A stretch of 64,000 bases of DNA from Acidimicrobiia bacterium (GTDB lineage: Bacteria; Actinomycetota; Acidimicrobiia; Acidimicrobiales; Aldehydirespiratoraceae): the NCBI GenBank assembly GCA_022819505.1, contig JAJEHD010000013.1, positions 124,001-188,000 on the forward strand, read 5' to 3'. A program made the position numbers and the translations under genes. A model generated the notes under the pieces. That model was not told the DNA's origin. It saw nothing but the letters and a program-made list of their open reading frames with translations, and ran no database searches. Shown here piece by piece: positions 44,870 through 52,519 of the stretch (the first letter of the stretch is position 1; each line of letters begins with the position of its first letter).

Positions 44870-44931
44870 AGCGGGGCTGCGGCGACAGGCAGCGCGGTGC
44901 AGCTCCCGCGTGTCGACACCCTCAGAGGCCC

Positions 44932-45052
44932 CGCGGGTAGGTGAGCGAACCCGTTCCATACGGGCGGGGCCGTGGCCCGAGCGGCCCGTGAGCGCAGCGA
45001 ACAGGAGCGGGAAGCACCCCGCCCCGATTGGACGGGGCTGCACCTACCCGCG
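44932..45052. repeat. Dispersed ~120-bp palindrome-bounded element, copy B
   Basis: Sits in the divergent gap between the Rrf2 gene and the phosphodiesterase gene. The ends are a perfect 12-bp inverted repeat (CGCGGGTAGGTG and CACCTACCCGCG). Inside are a hairpin CCCGT/ACGGG, the 44-base core shared with copy A (starting CCGTGGCCCGAGCGGCCCGT), and a 6-bp hairpin GCCCCG/CGGGGC (45021-45038). Compared with copy A, the outer stem has two A-T to G-C pair replacements on both arms, so pairing is kept while sequence changes. No gene inside is credible. Confidence 0.7.
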
Positions 45053-45081
45053 CACGTCTCCATGGTGGCATCCTAGATGCC

Positions 45082-46206
45082 GTGGCCGGCCCCGAACCCA
45101 TCCCCGAGCGGAGAGAGCCGGTCCTGCCCGCGTACGGCGGAGGATGCGTGGCCGACATCGTGCCCGCCATCCTGGAGCCCGGAACGGCTGAGACACCGAG
45201 CCCGCTGCCCGCGGCGGTGCTCGACGCTCGCGCCGTGGTGGTGCTGGTCTTCGACGGCCTGGGCGCCGAACAGCTCACGGCGCGGCCGCGTGTTGCGCCG
45301 ACGCTCAACGAGATGCACGCGGCCACCATCACCACCGTCGCCCCGAGCACGACGGCCTCCGCCCTCACCTCCATAGCCACCGGCGTAGGGGTCGGCGAGC
45401 ACGGCATCGTCGGCTACCGGATCCCGACCTACGACGGCAACCTCAACGTCTTGAGGTGGAGGACGCCGGTGGGCGACGGGCTCGACCGCCATCCGCCCGA
45501 GCGGCTCCAGCCGGTTGTGTCCTTCGGCGGGCAGCGCCCGCCCGCGCTCCAGAAGGCCGAGTATCGCAAGTCGGGATTCAGCCGCGCCTACCTGCGCGAC
45601 GCCCGGCGCTTCGGCTACAAGATGCTGTCGAGCCTCGTCGTGGAGGTTCGCCAGCTCCTGGCCGCGGGGGAGTCCTTCGTCTACGCCTACTACGAGGGCC
45701 TCGACATCGTGGCCCATGAGCACGCCTTCGGAGAGCACTACGAGGCCGAGCTGCGAGCCTGCGACCGGCTCATGGCCGACCTGCTCACGGCCCTCCCGTC
45801 CGGCACGGCAGTGGTGGCGACATCCGACCACGGCCTGGTCGACTGCTCCGGGGGCATGGTCAGGATCGACCGGCCGGTTCTCGACTGCTCGCAGGCCGAG
45901 TCGGGCGAGGCCCGCTTCCGCTGGCTGCACGCCCGGCCGGACCGGGTCCGCGACCTCTACGAGGCCGCGGTCGACTGCCACGGACAGCAGGCCTGGGTAC
46001 ACACCGCCTCCGAGATCATCGACGAGGGCTGGCTCGGCCCCGTCGTGACCCACGCGGCCCGGTCACGGCTGGGCGACGTGGCCCTCGTGGCCAGGGACGG
46101 CTGGGCCTTCGGCCACCCCGACGACGGCGGCTCGAACATCATCGGCCGGCACGGCTCGCTCACGTCGGCCGAGATGCTGGTGCCGCTGTGCGTCCACGTC
46201 TCGTAG
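45082..46206 (+). CDS. Type I phosphodiesterase / alkaline phosphatase-superfamily protein
   Basis: 374 residues. Metal-binding elements of the phosphodiesterase/nucleotide pyrophosphatase fold: VVVLVFDGLGAEQL near the N-terminus, the nucleophile threonine in TVAPSTTASALTSIATG, YEGLDIVAHEHAFGEH and VVATSDHGLVD. The HGIVGYRIPTYDG block is also usual for this family. It would hydrolyse a phosphodiester or phosphoester; the substrate is unknown. No signal peptide, so cytoplasmic. GTG start is the first in-frame start after the repeat; precise start uncertain. Confidence 0.85.
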   Translation: MAGPEPIPERREPVLPAYGGGCVADIVPAILEPGTAETPSPLPAAVLDARAVVVLVFDGLGAEQLTARPRVAPTLNEMHAATITTVAPSTTASALTSIATGVGVGEHGIVGYRIPTYDGNLNVLRWRTPVGDGLDRHPPERLQPVVSFGGQRPPALQKAEYRKSGFSRAYLRDARRFGYKMLSSLVVEVRQLLAAGESFVYAYYEGLDIVAHEHAFGEHYEAELRACDRLMADLLTALPSGTAVVATSDHGLVDCSGGMVRIDRPVLDCSQAESGEARFRWLHARPDRVRDLYEAAVDCHGQQAWVHTASEIIDEGWLGPVVTHAARSRLGDVALVARDGWAFGHPDDGGSNIIGRHGSLTSAEMLVPLCVHVS

Positions 46207-46242
46207 GGTTGACCGTGGGCGCCCGGACGCGTGGGAGGCAGC

Positions 46243-46725
46243 ATGTCTGAGACCGAATCCCCCGAAGTGTTGGCTCCGGACATGATCGACGTCGCCGGTA
46301 GCGAAGTCGACGACGAGATCAACGAGACCATCGACCACCCGGCCAAGGTCATGCGCATCGGCACCATGCTCAAGCAGCTGCTGGCCGAGGTCCGCTCCAC
46401 CGACCTTGACGAGGCCAGCCGGCAGCGGCTGCGCGAGATCTACGAGACCTCGGTGGGGGAGGTCGGCTCGGCCCTGTCCCCGGACCTCCGCGACGAGCTG
46501 TCCCGGCTCGCGTCGCCGTTCGACCAGGCCGAGCCACCGTCGGCCGGAGAGCTGCAGGTCGCCAAGGCCCAGCTGGTCGGCTGGCTCGAAGGTCTGATCC
46601 AGGGCATGAAGGCCATGCTGCTGGCCCAGCAGATGACCGCTCACCAGCAGCTCCAGTCCATGCGTGGCGAGCTGCCACCGGGCGCCGCCCCCGACCCCAG
46701 CACCCGCCCCGGCACCTACCTCTAG
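46243..46725 (+). CDS. bpa: Bacterial proteasome activator Bpa (DUF2587)
   Basis: 160 residues. The core HPAKVMRIGTMLKQLLAEVR, LDEASRQRLREIYETS and AKAQLVGWLEGLIQGMKAML matches Bpa (Rv3780 family), which forms a dodecameric ring that opens the 20S proteasome independently of ATP. The C-terminus ends GTYL, close to the GQYL docking motif of mycobacterial Bpa. ATG with a GGGAGG site. It implies that proteasome subunit genes exist elsewhere in the genome. A strong hairpin follows. Confidence 0.93.
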   Translation: MSETESPEVLAPDMIDVAGSEVDDEINETIDHPAKVMRIGTMLKQLLAEVRSTDLDEASRQRLREIYETSVGEVGSALSPDLRDELSRLASPFDQAEPPSAGELQVAKAQLVGWLEGLIQGMKAMLLAQQMTAHQQLQSMRGELPPGAAPDPSTRPGTYL

Positions 46726-46791
46726 CCAATCCAGCATCTACCGGTAGCGGGCACCGAACGCCAGGCTGGGGGGTGGCGGTGAGGAACGGGC

Positions 46792-46821
46792 GACCGACAA
46801 TGGGGCGAAGCCCCGTCGGTC
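46792..46821 (+). terminator. Strong hairpin after bpa
   Basis: GACCGAC pairs GTCGGTC, and inside it GGGGC pairs GCCCC around a GAA loop, with a 3-base bulge (AAT) on the left: 12 bp in all. There is no U-tract. It lies 67 bases after bpa and about 180 before dnaE, so it is a probable terminator for bpa. Just downstream an imperfect direct repeat starts GACAGGACC at 46835 and 46867. Confidence 0.55.
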
Positions 46822-46931
46822 GGACGGCCTCACCGACAGGACCCCGCCAGCCGGACGAGCCAGTCAGACAGGACCCGCCGGCCGGACGCCCAATGCACTT
46901 GCGCGAGCGCCACAAGAGCCGACTATGGTGC

Positions 46932-46951
46932 GAATCACAGCTGTGTGATTC
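46932..46951. promoter_or_regulatory. Inverted repeat upstream of dnaE (operator candidate)
   Basis: GAATCACA-GCTG-TGTGATTC: 8-bp perfect arms with a 4-base centre, AT-richer than the surroundings. It follows a TATGGT hexamer (46924) that could be a -10, placing the palindrome over the expected transcription start, about 50 bases before the dnaE start. A regulator cannot be named. Confidence 0.5.
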
Positions 46952-46999
46952 CTTCCACAGCTTCATCAACAAGGGCTCACAGTGTCCACAGGAGGCAAG

Positions 47000-49900
47000 G
47001 TGGCTGACTCCTTCGTCCACCTCCACACCCACACCGAGTACTCGATACTCGACGGAGCATCCCGGCTCGACGACCTGATCGAGGCGGCCGTCTTCGACGG
47101 CCAGCCGGCCCTGGGCATCACGGATCACGGCAACATGTACGGCGTCCTGGACTTCTACCGCAAGTGCTCGGACCGCGACATCAAACCCATCATCGGCATG
47201 GAGGCCTACATGGCCCATGAGTCGCGCTACGAGCGCCCGCCGCGACGGGGACGGGTCGACGACTCCGGCGGGGACACAGAGGGCGGCGGCAAGCTGTACT
47301 ACCACCTGACCCTGCTGGCCACCGACGACACCGGCTACAAGAACCTCATCCGAGTGGCCAGCCGGGCCTTCATGGAGGGCTACTACTACAAGCCCCGCTG
47401 CGACTGGGAGACGCTCGGCGACCACAGCTCGGGCCTGATCGCCACCACCGGCTGCCTCGGTGGCCAGGTGCCTCAGGCGCTGCTGCGGGACAACCCCGAG
47501 GAGGCCCTGGAGAAGGCGGCCCGCTTCCAGGACATCTTCGGCCGCGAGAACTATTTCGTCGAGATGCAGGACCACGGCATACCCGAGCAGCACCGCATAA
47601 ACCCCCACCTGCTGCAGATCGCCCGCAAGCTCAACGCCCCGCTGCTGGCCACCAACGACAGCCACTACACCCACCGCAGCGACGCCGCGGCCCACGACGC
47701 CCTGCTGTGCGTGCAAACCGGGTCGCTGCTGGAGGACACCGACCGGCTCAAGTTCCACGGCGACGACCACTACCTCAAGTCGGCCGTCGAGATGCGCAGC
47801 ATCTTTGGCGACATCGCCGAGGCTTGCGACAACACCCTCGCCATCGCCGAGCGGGCCGAGGTGAACATCGAGTTCGGCACGCCCCGGCTGCCGCACTTCG
47901 AGGTTCCCGACGGCTTCGCCGACGACCGCGAGTACCTGGAGCACCTCGCCCTCGCCGGCGCCCGCGAGCGCTGGGGCGACCCCCTGCCGGCCGCGGCGGC
48001 GGAGCGTCTGGCCTATGAGCTCGAGGTGATCAACAACATGGGGTTCGCCTCGTACTTCCTGATCACCTGGGACCTCATCGCCTACGCCCGGCGCCGGGGC
48101 ATCCGGGTGGGCCCGGGGCGGGGCTCGGCCGCGGGGTGCGCGGTGGCCTACAGCCTGCGAATCACCGACCTCGACCCGATCCGCTACGACTTACTGTTCG
48201 AGCGGTTCCTGAATCCCTCGAGAGTGTCGATGCCCGACATCGACATGGACTTCGACTCGCGCCACCGCGACGAGCTGATCAACTACGCGGCCGAGCGCTA
48301 CGGACGCGAGCACGTGGCCCAGATCATCACGTTCGGGCGGATCAAGGCCCGGGCCGCGGTACGCGACGCCGCCCGCGTGCTCGGCTACCCGCACTCTCTC
48401 GGCGACCGCATCGCCAAAGCCATGCCACCGCTGATCCTGGGCCGTGACACCCCGCTGCAGTACTGCTTCGAGGACTCCGCGAAGCACCACGACGGCTATA
48501 TGGCCGCTGGCGAGCTGCGCCAGATGTACGACACCGACACCGATGTGGCCAAGGTGGTCGATGTGGCCCGGGGCCTCGAGGGCATGAGGCGCCAGGACGG
48601 CATCCACGCCGCCGCGGTGGTCATCACGCCGGAGCCGCTGACCGAGTACATGCCCATACAGCGCAAGCCGGAACAGGGCAAGGATCCCGACGAGGCCCCC
48701 ATCGTCACCCAGTACGAGATGCACGGCGTGGAGGACCTCGGCCTGCTGAAGATGGACTTCCTGGGCCTGCGCAACCTCGACGTGATCACCGACACCGTCG
48801 AGCTGATCGGACGCACCCAGGGCCTCACTGTCGACATCGACGCGGTTCCGCTCGACGACGATGCCACCTACCGGATGCTGCGGGAGGGTGACACCATCGG
48901 GGTGTTCCAGCTCGAGAATCCCCAGGTTCGCTCGCTGGTCCGCTCCCTGGCACCCACGGCCTTCGACGACGTCTGCGCGCTGGTGGCCCTGTACCGGCCC
49001 GGGCCGATGGCCGCCAACATGCACCACGACTACGCCGACCGCAAGAACGGCCGGCGCCTGGTGGAGTACTTCCACGACGACGCAACCGACATCCTGGCCG
49101 ACACCTACGGCCTGATGATCTACCAGGAGAGCGTCATGCGGGTGGCCCAGCGCTTCGCGGGCTACTCCCTGGCCGAAGCCGACTCGCTGCGCAAGGCCAT
49201 GGGCAAGAAGATCCGCGAGGCCATGGCGGCCGAGGAGGAGAAGTTCGTGGCGGGCGTGGTGGCCAACGGCTACGAGGAGGGCCTCGGCACCCAGCTGTTC
49301 AAGATCATCGAGCAGTTCGCCGACTACGCCTTCAACAAGAGCCACAGCTACGGCTACGGCCTGGTCGCGTACCAGACAGCCTTCCTGAAGGCCAACTACC
49401 CGGTCGAGTACCTGGCGGCCCTGCTCACCAGCGTCAAGGGCAAGCTCGAGAACGCCTCGGTCTACCTCAACGAATGCCGCCTGCGAGGCATCGACGTGCA
49501 GGTGCCCGACGTCAATCGGTCGGCTTCGGACTTCACGCCGGTCCCCACCGACGAAGAGGCCGGTCCCGGCCGCATCGTGTACGGCCTGTCCGCGGTGCGC
49601 AACGTGGGGGAGGGCGTGGTCGAGAAGGTGATCGCCGAACGCGACGAGAGCGGCCCGTTCGCCTCGTTCGTCGACTTCGTCGAGCGGGTGCACGTCGACG
49701 TACTGAACAAGCGGACGGTCGAGTCGCTGATCAAGGCCGGGGCCTTCGACTCGCTCGGGCACCCCCGCAAGGGCCTTCAGCAGGTGCACGAGTCGATCAT
49801 CGACATGACGGTGCGCAAGCGGCGGGAGCACGACGCCGGCGTGATGTCGCTGTTCGGCGAGCAGAGCGAGGGACCGTCCTTCGACGACCGGCCGGAGGTG

Positions 49901-50545
49901 CCTGAGGTCGAGTACGAGCGGATGGTGAAGCTGGCCCACGAGAAGGAGATGCTGGGCCTCTACATCTCCGACCACCCGCTGACGGGGATGGAGGCCAGGG
50001 TGCGCCGCCTCGCCGACTGCACTATCGGCGATCTGGCGGCCGGAGCCGGCGTCAGCGACGACGCGGGCTTCTGGTCGGTGGGGGGAGTGGTCACCGGCCT
50101 GCAGCGGCGCTGGACCCGCCGGGGCGAGCTGATGGCCAGCTTCTCGCTCGAGGACCTCCAGGACAAGATCGAGGTTCTGATGTTCCCGAGGGTGATGGCT
50201 GAGCACGGATCGAAGCTGGCCGACGACGCGGTGGTCGTGGTGCGGGGTCGGCTCGACTCCCGGGAGGAGTCCCTGAGGTTCTTCGCCAACGAGGTGCACC
50301 CGGTGACCAGCACCGAGCCCGACCCTCCGCTGCGGGTCAACCTGGGTCTCGAGCACCAGACCGACCGCCACATCGAGGAGCTCAGCACGCTGCTCGCGGC
50401 CCATCCCGGCGGGTCGCCGGTCGAGCTGGTGCTGGGCGAGCGCCGGGTGGCGCGCCTGCCCGATGACTTCGCCGTGGACACCGCCAACGGCTTGCCGGCC
50501 GAACTCCTTGAGCTGCTGGGGGCCGATGCGATCGCCGGAGTCTGA
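47000..50545 (+). CDS. dnaE: DNA polymerase III alpha subunit
   Basis: Replicative polymerase, about 1181 residues. PHP domain start FVHLHTHTEYSILDGASRLD, the polymerase active-site aspartates in MPDIDMDFDSRHRDE near residue 411, GRGSAAGCAVAYSL, FNKSHSYGYGLVAYQTAFLKANYP, and a C-terminal OB fold (VGGVVTGLQRRWTRRG). Full-length organisation indicates the main DnaE1 rather than the mutagenic DnaE2. The GTG at 47000 has an AGGAGG site a few bases before; GTG 46982 is alternative. A 155-base gap follows with a small hairpin GCCGTT/AACGGC (50598-50621) that may end transcription. Confidence 0.96.
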   Translation: MADSFVHLHTHTEYSILDGASRLDDLIEAAVFDGQPALGITDHGNMYGVLDFYRKCSDRDIKPIIGMEAYMAHESRYERPPRRGRVDDSGGDTEGGGKLYYHLTLLATDDTGYKNLIRVASRAFMEGYYYKPRCDWETLGDHSSGLIATTGCLGGQVPQALLRDNPEEALEKAARFQDIFGRENYFVEMQDHGIPEQHRINPHLLQIARKLNAPLLATNDSHYTHRSDAAAHDALLCVQTGSLLEDTDRLKFHGDDHYLKSAVEMRSIFGDIAEACDNTLAIAERAEVNIEFGTPRLPHFEVPDGFADDREYLEHLALAGARERWGDPLPAAAAERLAYELEVINNMGFASYFLITWDLIAYARRRGIRVGPGRGSAAGCAVAYSLRITDLDPIRYDLLFERFLNPSRVSMPDIDMDFDSRHRDELINYAAERYGREHVAQIITFGRIKARAAVRDAARVLGYPHSLGDRIAKAMPPLILGRDTPLQYCFEDSAKHHDGYMAAGELRQMYDTDTDVAKVVDVARGLEGMRRQDGIHAAAVVITPEPLTEYMPIQRKPEQGKDPDEAPIVTQYEMHGVEDLGLLKMDFLGLRNLDVITDTVELIGRTQGLTVDIDAVPLDDDATYRMLREGDTIGVFQLENPQVRSLVRSLAPTAFDDVCALVALYRPGPMAANMHHDYADRKNGRRLVEYFHDDATDILADTYGLMIYQESVMRVAQRFAGYSLAEADSLRKAMGKKIREAMAAEEEKFVAGVVANGYEEGLGTQLFKIIEQFADYAFNKSHSYGYGLVAYQTAFLKANYPVEYLAALLTSVKGKLENASVYLNECRLRGIDVQVPDVNRSASDFTPVPTDEEAGPGRIVYGLSAVRNVGEGVVEKVIAERDESGPFASFVDFVERVHVDVLNKRTVESLIKAGAFDSLGHPRKGLQQVHESIIDMTVRKRREHDAGVMSLFGEQSEGPSFDDRPEVPEVEYERMVKLAHEKEMLGLYISDHPLTGMEARVRRLADCTIGDLAAGAGVSDDAGFWSVGGVVTGLQRRWTRRGELMASFSLEDLQDKIEVLMFPRVMAEHGSKLADDAVVVVRGRLDSREESLRFFANEVHPVTSTEPDPPLRVNLGLEHQTDRHIEELSTLLAAHPGGSPVELVLGERRVARLPDDFAVDTANGLPAELLELLGADAIAGV

Positions 50546-50700
50546 TCGAATCCCCAGGAGGCCGAGCGGGTAGGCGCAGGAGCCCGGCTTCCTACGAGCC
50601 GTTCTCTTCGATCGAAACGGCCTACGAGGGTTGCGAAATGTCGCCGTATCCCTGAGACTGGAGCGGACGGCACGGGCGATCTATAGGGGTGGAAGCCACC

Positions 50701-51369
50701 ATGGCAATCGCGATCGAGACCAGGGATTGCACCGCACTGGGGGACTCCGATCTGGCTGAGATGGCCGATCTCTGCGCCATCTCGTCCAGCGCCTACGAGG
50801 TGGGCTCCCTCTCCAAGCAGGCCGAGGCCTGGGTGCTGGTGACCGAGGCCCGCGACAACGGCAAGCTGCGCGGTTTCTCGTTCTGCACCCTGGAGCGCAT
50901 CGGCGGAACGCCGTGCGTGCTGATCGGTGCCGGCCACACCTGCCGCACGACCCGCCGTGACACCGTCCTGAGGGGCATCGTGACGGACCAGCTGCGCCGG
51001 GCCGCCCTGTCATTCCCCGACGAGGATGTGCTCGTCGGCATGCAGATCAACGATCCGGGTGCTTTCGAGGCGTTCAAGAATCTCCACGATGTCGTCCCAC
51101 GGCCGGGCCACAAGGCCACCGGTGAGGAGCGGGCCTGGGGACGCCGGCTCGCTAAGCGCTTCGGGATCGGCTCGCTCAGCTACGAGGACCGGATCTTCAC
51201 CACCCGGGGCAAGGGCGGCCCGCCGGTGGTGCTCGACCACGCGAGCCTCAAGCCCGACAAGATCAAGGCCGAGGCGGCGGCCCTGCTCGACGGACTGGTC
51301 CTGACCGACGGCGACACCTTGATCGTGCACGGCTGGGTGATGGCCGAGGAGCTCGAGAAGCTGCTGTAG
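50701..51369 (+). CDS. Hypothetical protein, possibly GNAT-like
   Basis: 222 residues from ATG 50701 (GTG 50689 is alternative). Alternating strands and helices with VLVTEARDNGKLRGFSFCTL, PCVLIGAGHTCRT and an ALSFPDEDVLVGMQINDPGAFEAF segment have the rhythm of an acetyltransferase-like fold, but no clear acetyl-CoA motif (RxxGxG/A) is present. The C-terminal part ends in a neat helix (HGWVMAEELEKLL). The gene is unrelated to dnaE by known function. I do not recognise the family; the fold suggestion is weak. Confidence 0.65.
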   Translation: MAIAIETRDCTALGDSDLAEMADLCAISSSAYEVGSLSKQAEAWVLVTEARDNGKLRGFSFCTLERIGGTPCVLIGAGHTCRTTRRDTVLRGIVTDQLRRAALSFPDEDVLVGMQINDPGAFEAFKNLHDVVPRPGHKATGEERAWGRRLAKRFGIGSLSYEDRIFTTRGKGGPPVVLDHASLKPDKIKAEAAALLDGLVLTDGDTLIVHGWVMAEELEKLL

Positions 51370-51407
51370 CGGCCAGCGGTCGCGCCCGCAGCCGGCGCGG
51401 CGGAGCC

Positions 51408-52007
51408 ATGGAGTTCGAGCAGGCAGTCCGGCGACGCCGGATGGTGCGCTCGTTCACGAACGAGCCGGTGGAGCCGGGTGTGGTCGACGAGATCTGCGAC
51501 CTGGCTCGGAGGGCGCCAACCGCGGGCAACACCGCGGGGGTCGAGTTCCTGGTGCTGGAGGGCTCCGCCGTGGCTGGCTACTGGGATGCGACCCTGCCGG
51601 CGGAGCAGCGTGACGGCTTCGCCTGGCCGAGCCTGCTGGCTGCGCCGGTGCTCGTGGTCGTGTGGGCCCATCTGGACGGATACCTGAGCCGCTATAGCGA
51701 GCCGGACAAGCACCACACCGGCCTCGGGGCTGGGGAGGAGGCCTGGCCGGTGCCGTACTGGTTCGTCGACGGCGGAGCGGCGGTGATGACCATGCTGCTG
51801 GCTGCCCAGGACCGGGGTCTCGGTGCCTGCTTCTTCGGCATGTTCGACCACGAGCGGGCGGTGCGCAGGCGCTTCGGCGTACCCCCCGACCGGCGGGGCG
51901 TGGGCACCGTCGCCATCGGGCATCCCACCGACGACGACCGGCCCAGCAGTTCGGCCCGCCGCGGCCGCCCCCCGCTCGACCAAGTGCTCCACCGCTCCCA
52001 CTGGTAG
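51408..52007 (+). CDS. Nitroreductase-family flavoprotein
   Basis: 199 residues. FMN-dependent oxidoreductase fold: the N-terminal VRRRRMVRSFTNEPVEPGVVDEI and ARRAPTAGNTAGVEFLVL bind the FMN phosphate, and GGAAVMTMLLAAQDRGLGACFFG is the second conserved segment. NAD(P)H-dependent reduction of an unknown substrate is likely. The C-terminus (SSSARRGRPPLDQVLH) resembles members in which the last helix contacts FMN. Follows the unknown gene by 38 bases. Confidence 0.87.
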   Translation: MEFEQAVRRRRMVRSFTNEPVEPGVVDEICDLARRAPTAGNTAGVEFLVLEGSAVAGYWDATLPAEQRDGFAWPSLLAAPVLVVVWAHLDGYLSRYSEPDKHHTGLGAGEEAWPVPYWFVDGGAAVMTMLLAAQDRGLGACFFGMFDHERAVRRRFGVPPDRRGVGTVAIGHPTDDDRPSSSARRGRPPLDQVLHRSHW

Positions 52008-52069
52008 CGGGCCGCACGGCAACCGTTCCTGGGCGGCACCCAACCGGGTTGGCGGTAGCCTGCGCGGCG

Positions 52070-52468
52070 ATGGCCACGGCTCGGGTCCCGCTCGTCGACT
52101 ACTTGGTACTGGAGCCGGAACCGCACCTGGTGGCCAACGAGTGCACCAACTGCGGGGCGCGGTTCTTCGATCGGCGCAACGCCTGCGCCCGCTGCGGCTC
52201 GACAGACTTCAAGCCGGTTCCGGTCGCCGGCGCCGGCGAGCTCCGGGCCTTCACGATCGTCCACCGGGCCGCACCGGGCATCCCGGTGCCCTTCGTGTCG
52301 GCCATCGTCAAGACCGACGACGGCACCTGGGTCCGCTCCAACGTGGTGAACTGCGACCCGACGCCCGAAGCCGTCGAGTTGGGTATGAGAGTGCGGCTCA
52401 CCACCCATCCGATCGGCACCGACGACGACGGAACCGAAGCGGTCGCCTTCGGCTACGAGCCCGCCTGA
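52070..52468 (+). CDS. DUF35 OB-fold/zinc-ribbon protein, partner of the thiolase
   Basis: 132 residues. Rubredoxin-like zinc ribbon CTNCGARFFDRRNACARCG followed by an OB fold (GELRAFTIVHRAAPGIPVPF). DUF35 proteins pair with thiolase-like enzymes and help acyl-CoA binding or retro-aldol chemistry, as ChsH2 does with Ltp2 in steroid breakdown. The thiolase gene follows after 51 bases, consistent with a complex. ATG 52070 removes an unsupported leader. Confidence 0.87.
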   Translation: MATARVPLVDYLVLEPEPHLVANECTNCGARFFDRRNACARCGSTDFKPVPVAGAGELRAFTIVHRAAPGIPVPFVSAIVKTDDGTWVRSNVVNCDPTPEAVELGMRVRLTTHPIGTDDDGTEAVAFGYEPA

Positions 52469-52519
52469 GGCCGGTCCGGGCCCGCGACGTCACCGACACA
52501 GCAGGGAGGCATCCCGCCA

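Noticed and set aside
44870..45043. N-terminal extension of the Rrf2 regulator
   Set aside because: The extra residues are translated from the palindromic repeat; the protein family starts at the MRVSTRGDYA residue run (44869).
46370..47944. 524-codon minus-strand frame across bpa and dnaE
   Set aside because: It crosses two well supported plus-strand genes and the terminator-like hairpin; the composition is that of an antisense shadow.
48191..50404. 737-codon open frame on the minus strand opposite dnaE
   Set aside because: It mirrors the codon structure of dnaE, has a skewed composition without any domain, and dnaE is unambiguous on the other strand. Long antisense frames are expected at this GC content.
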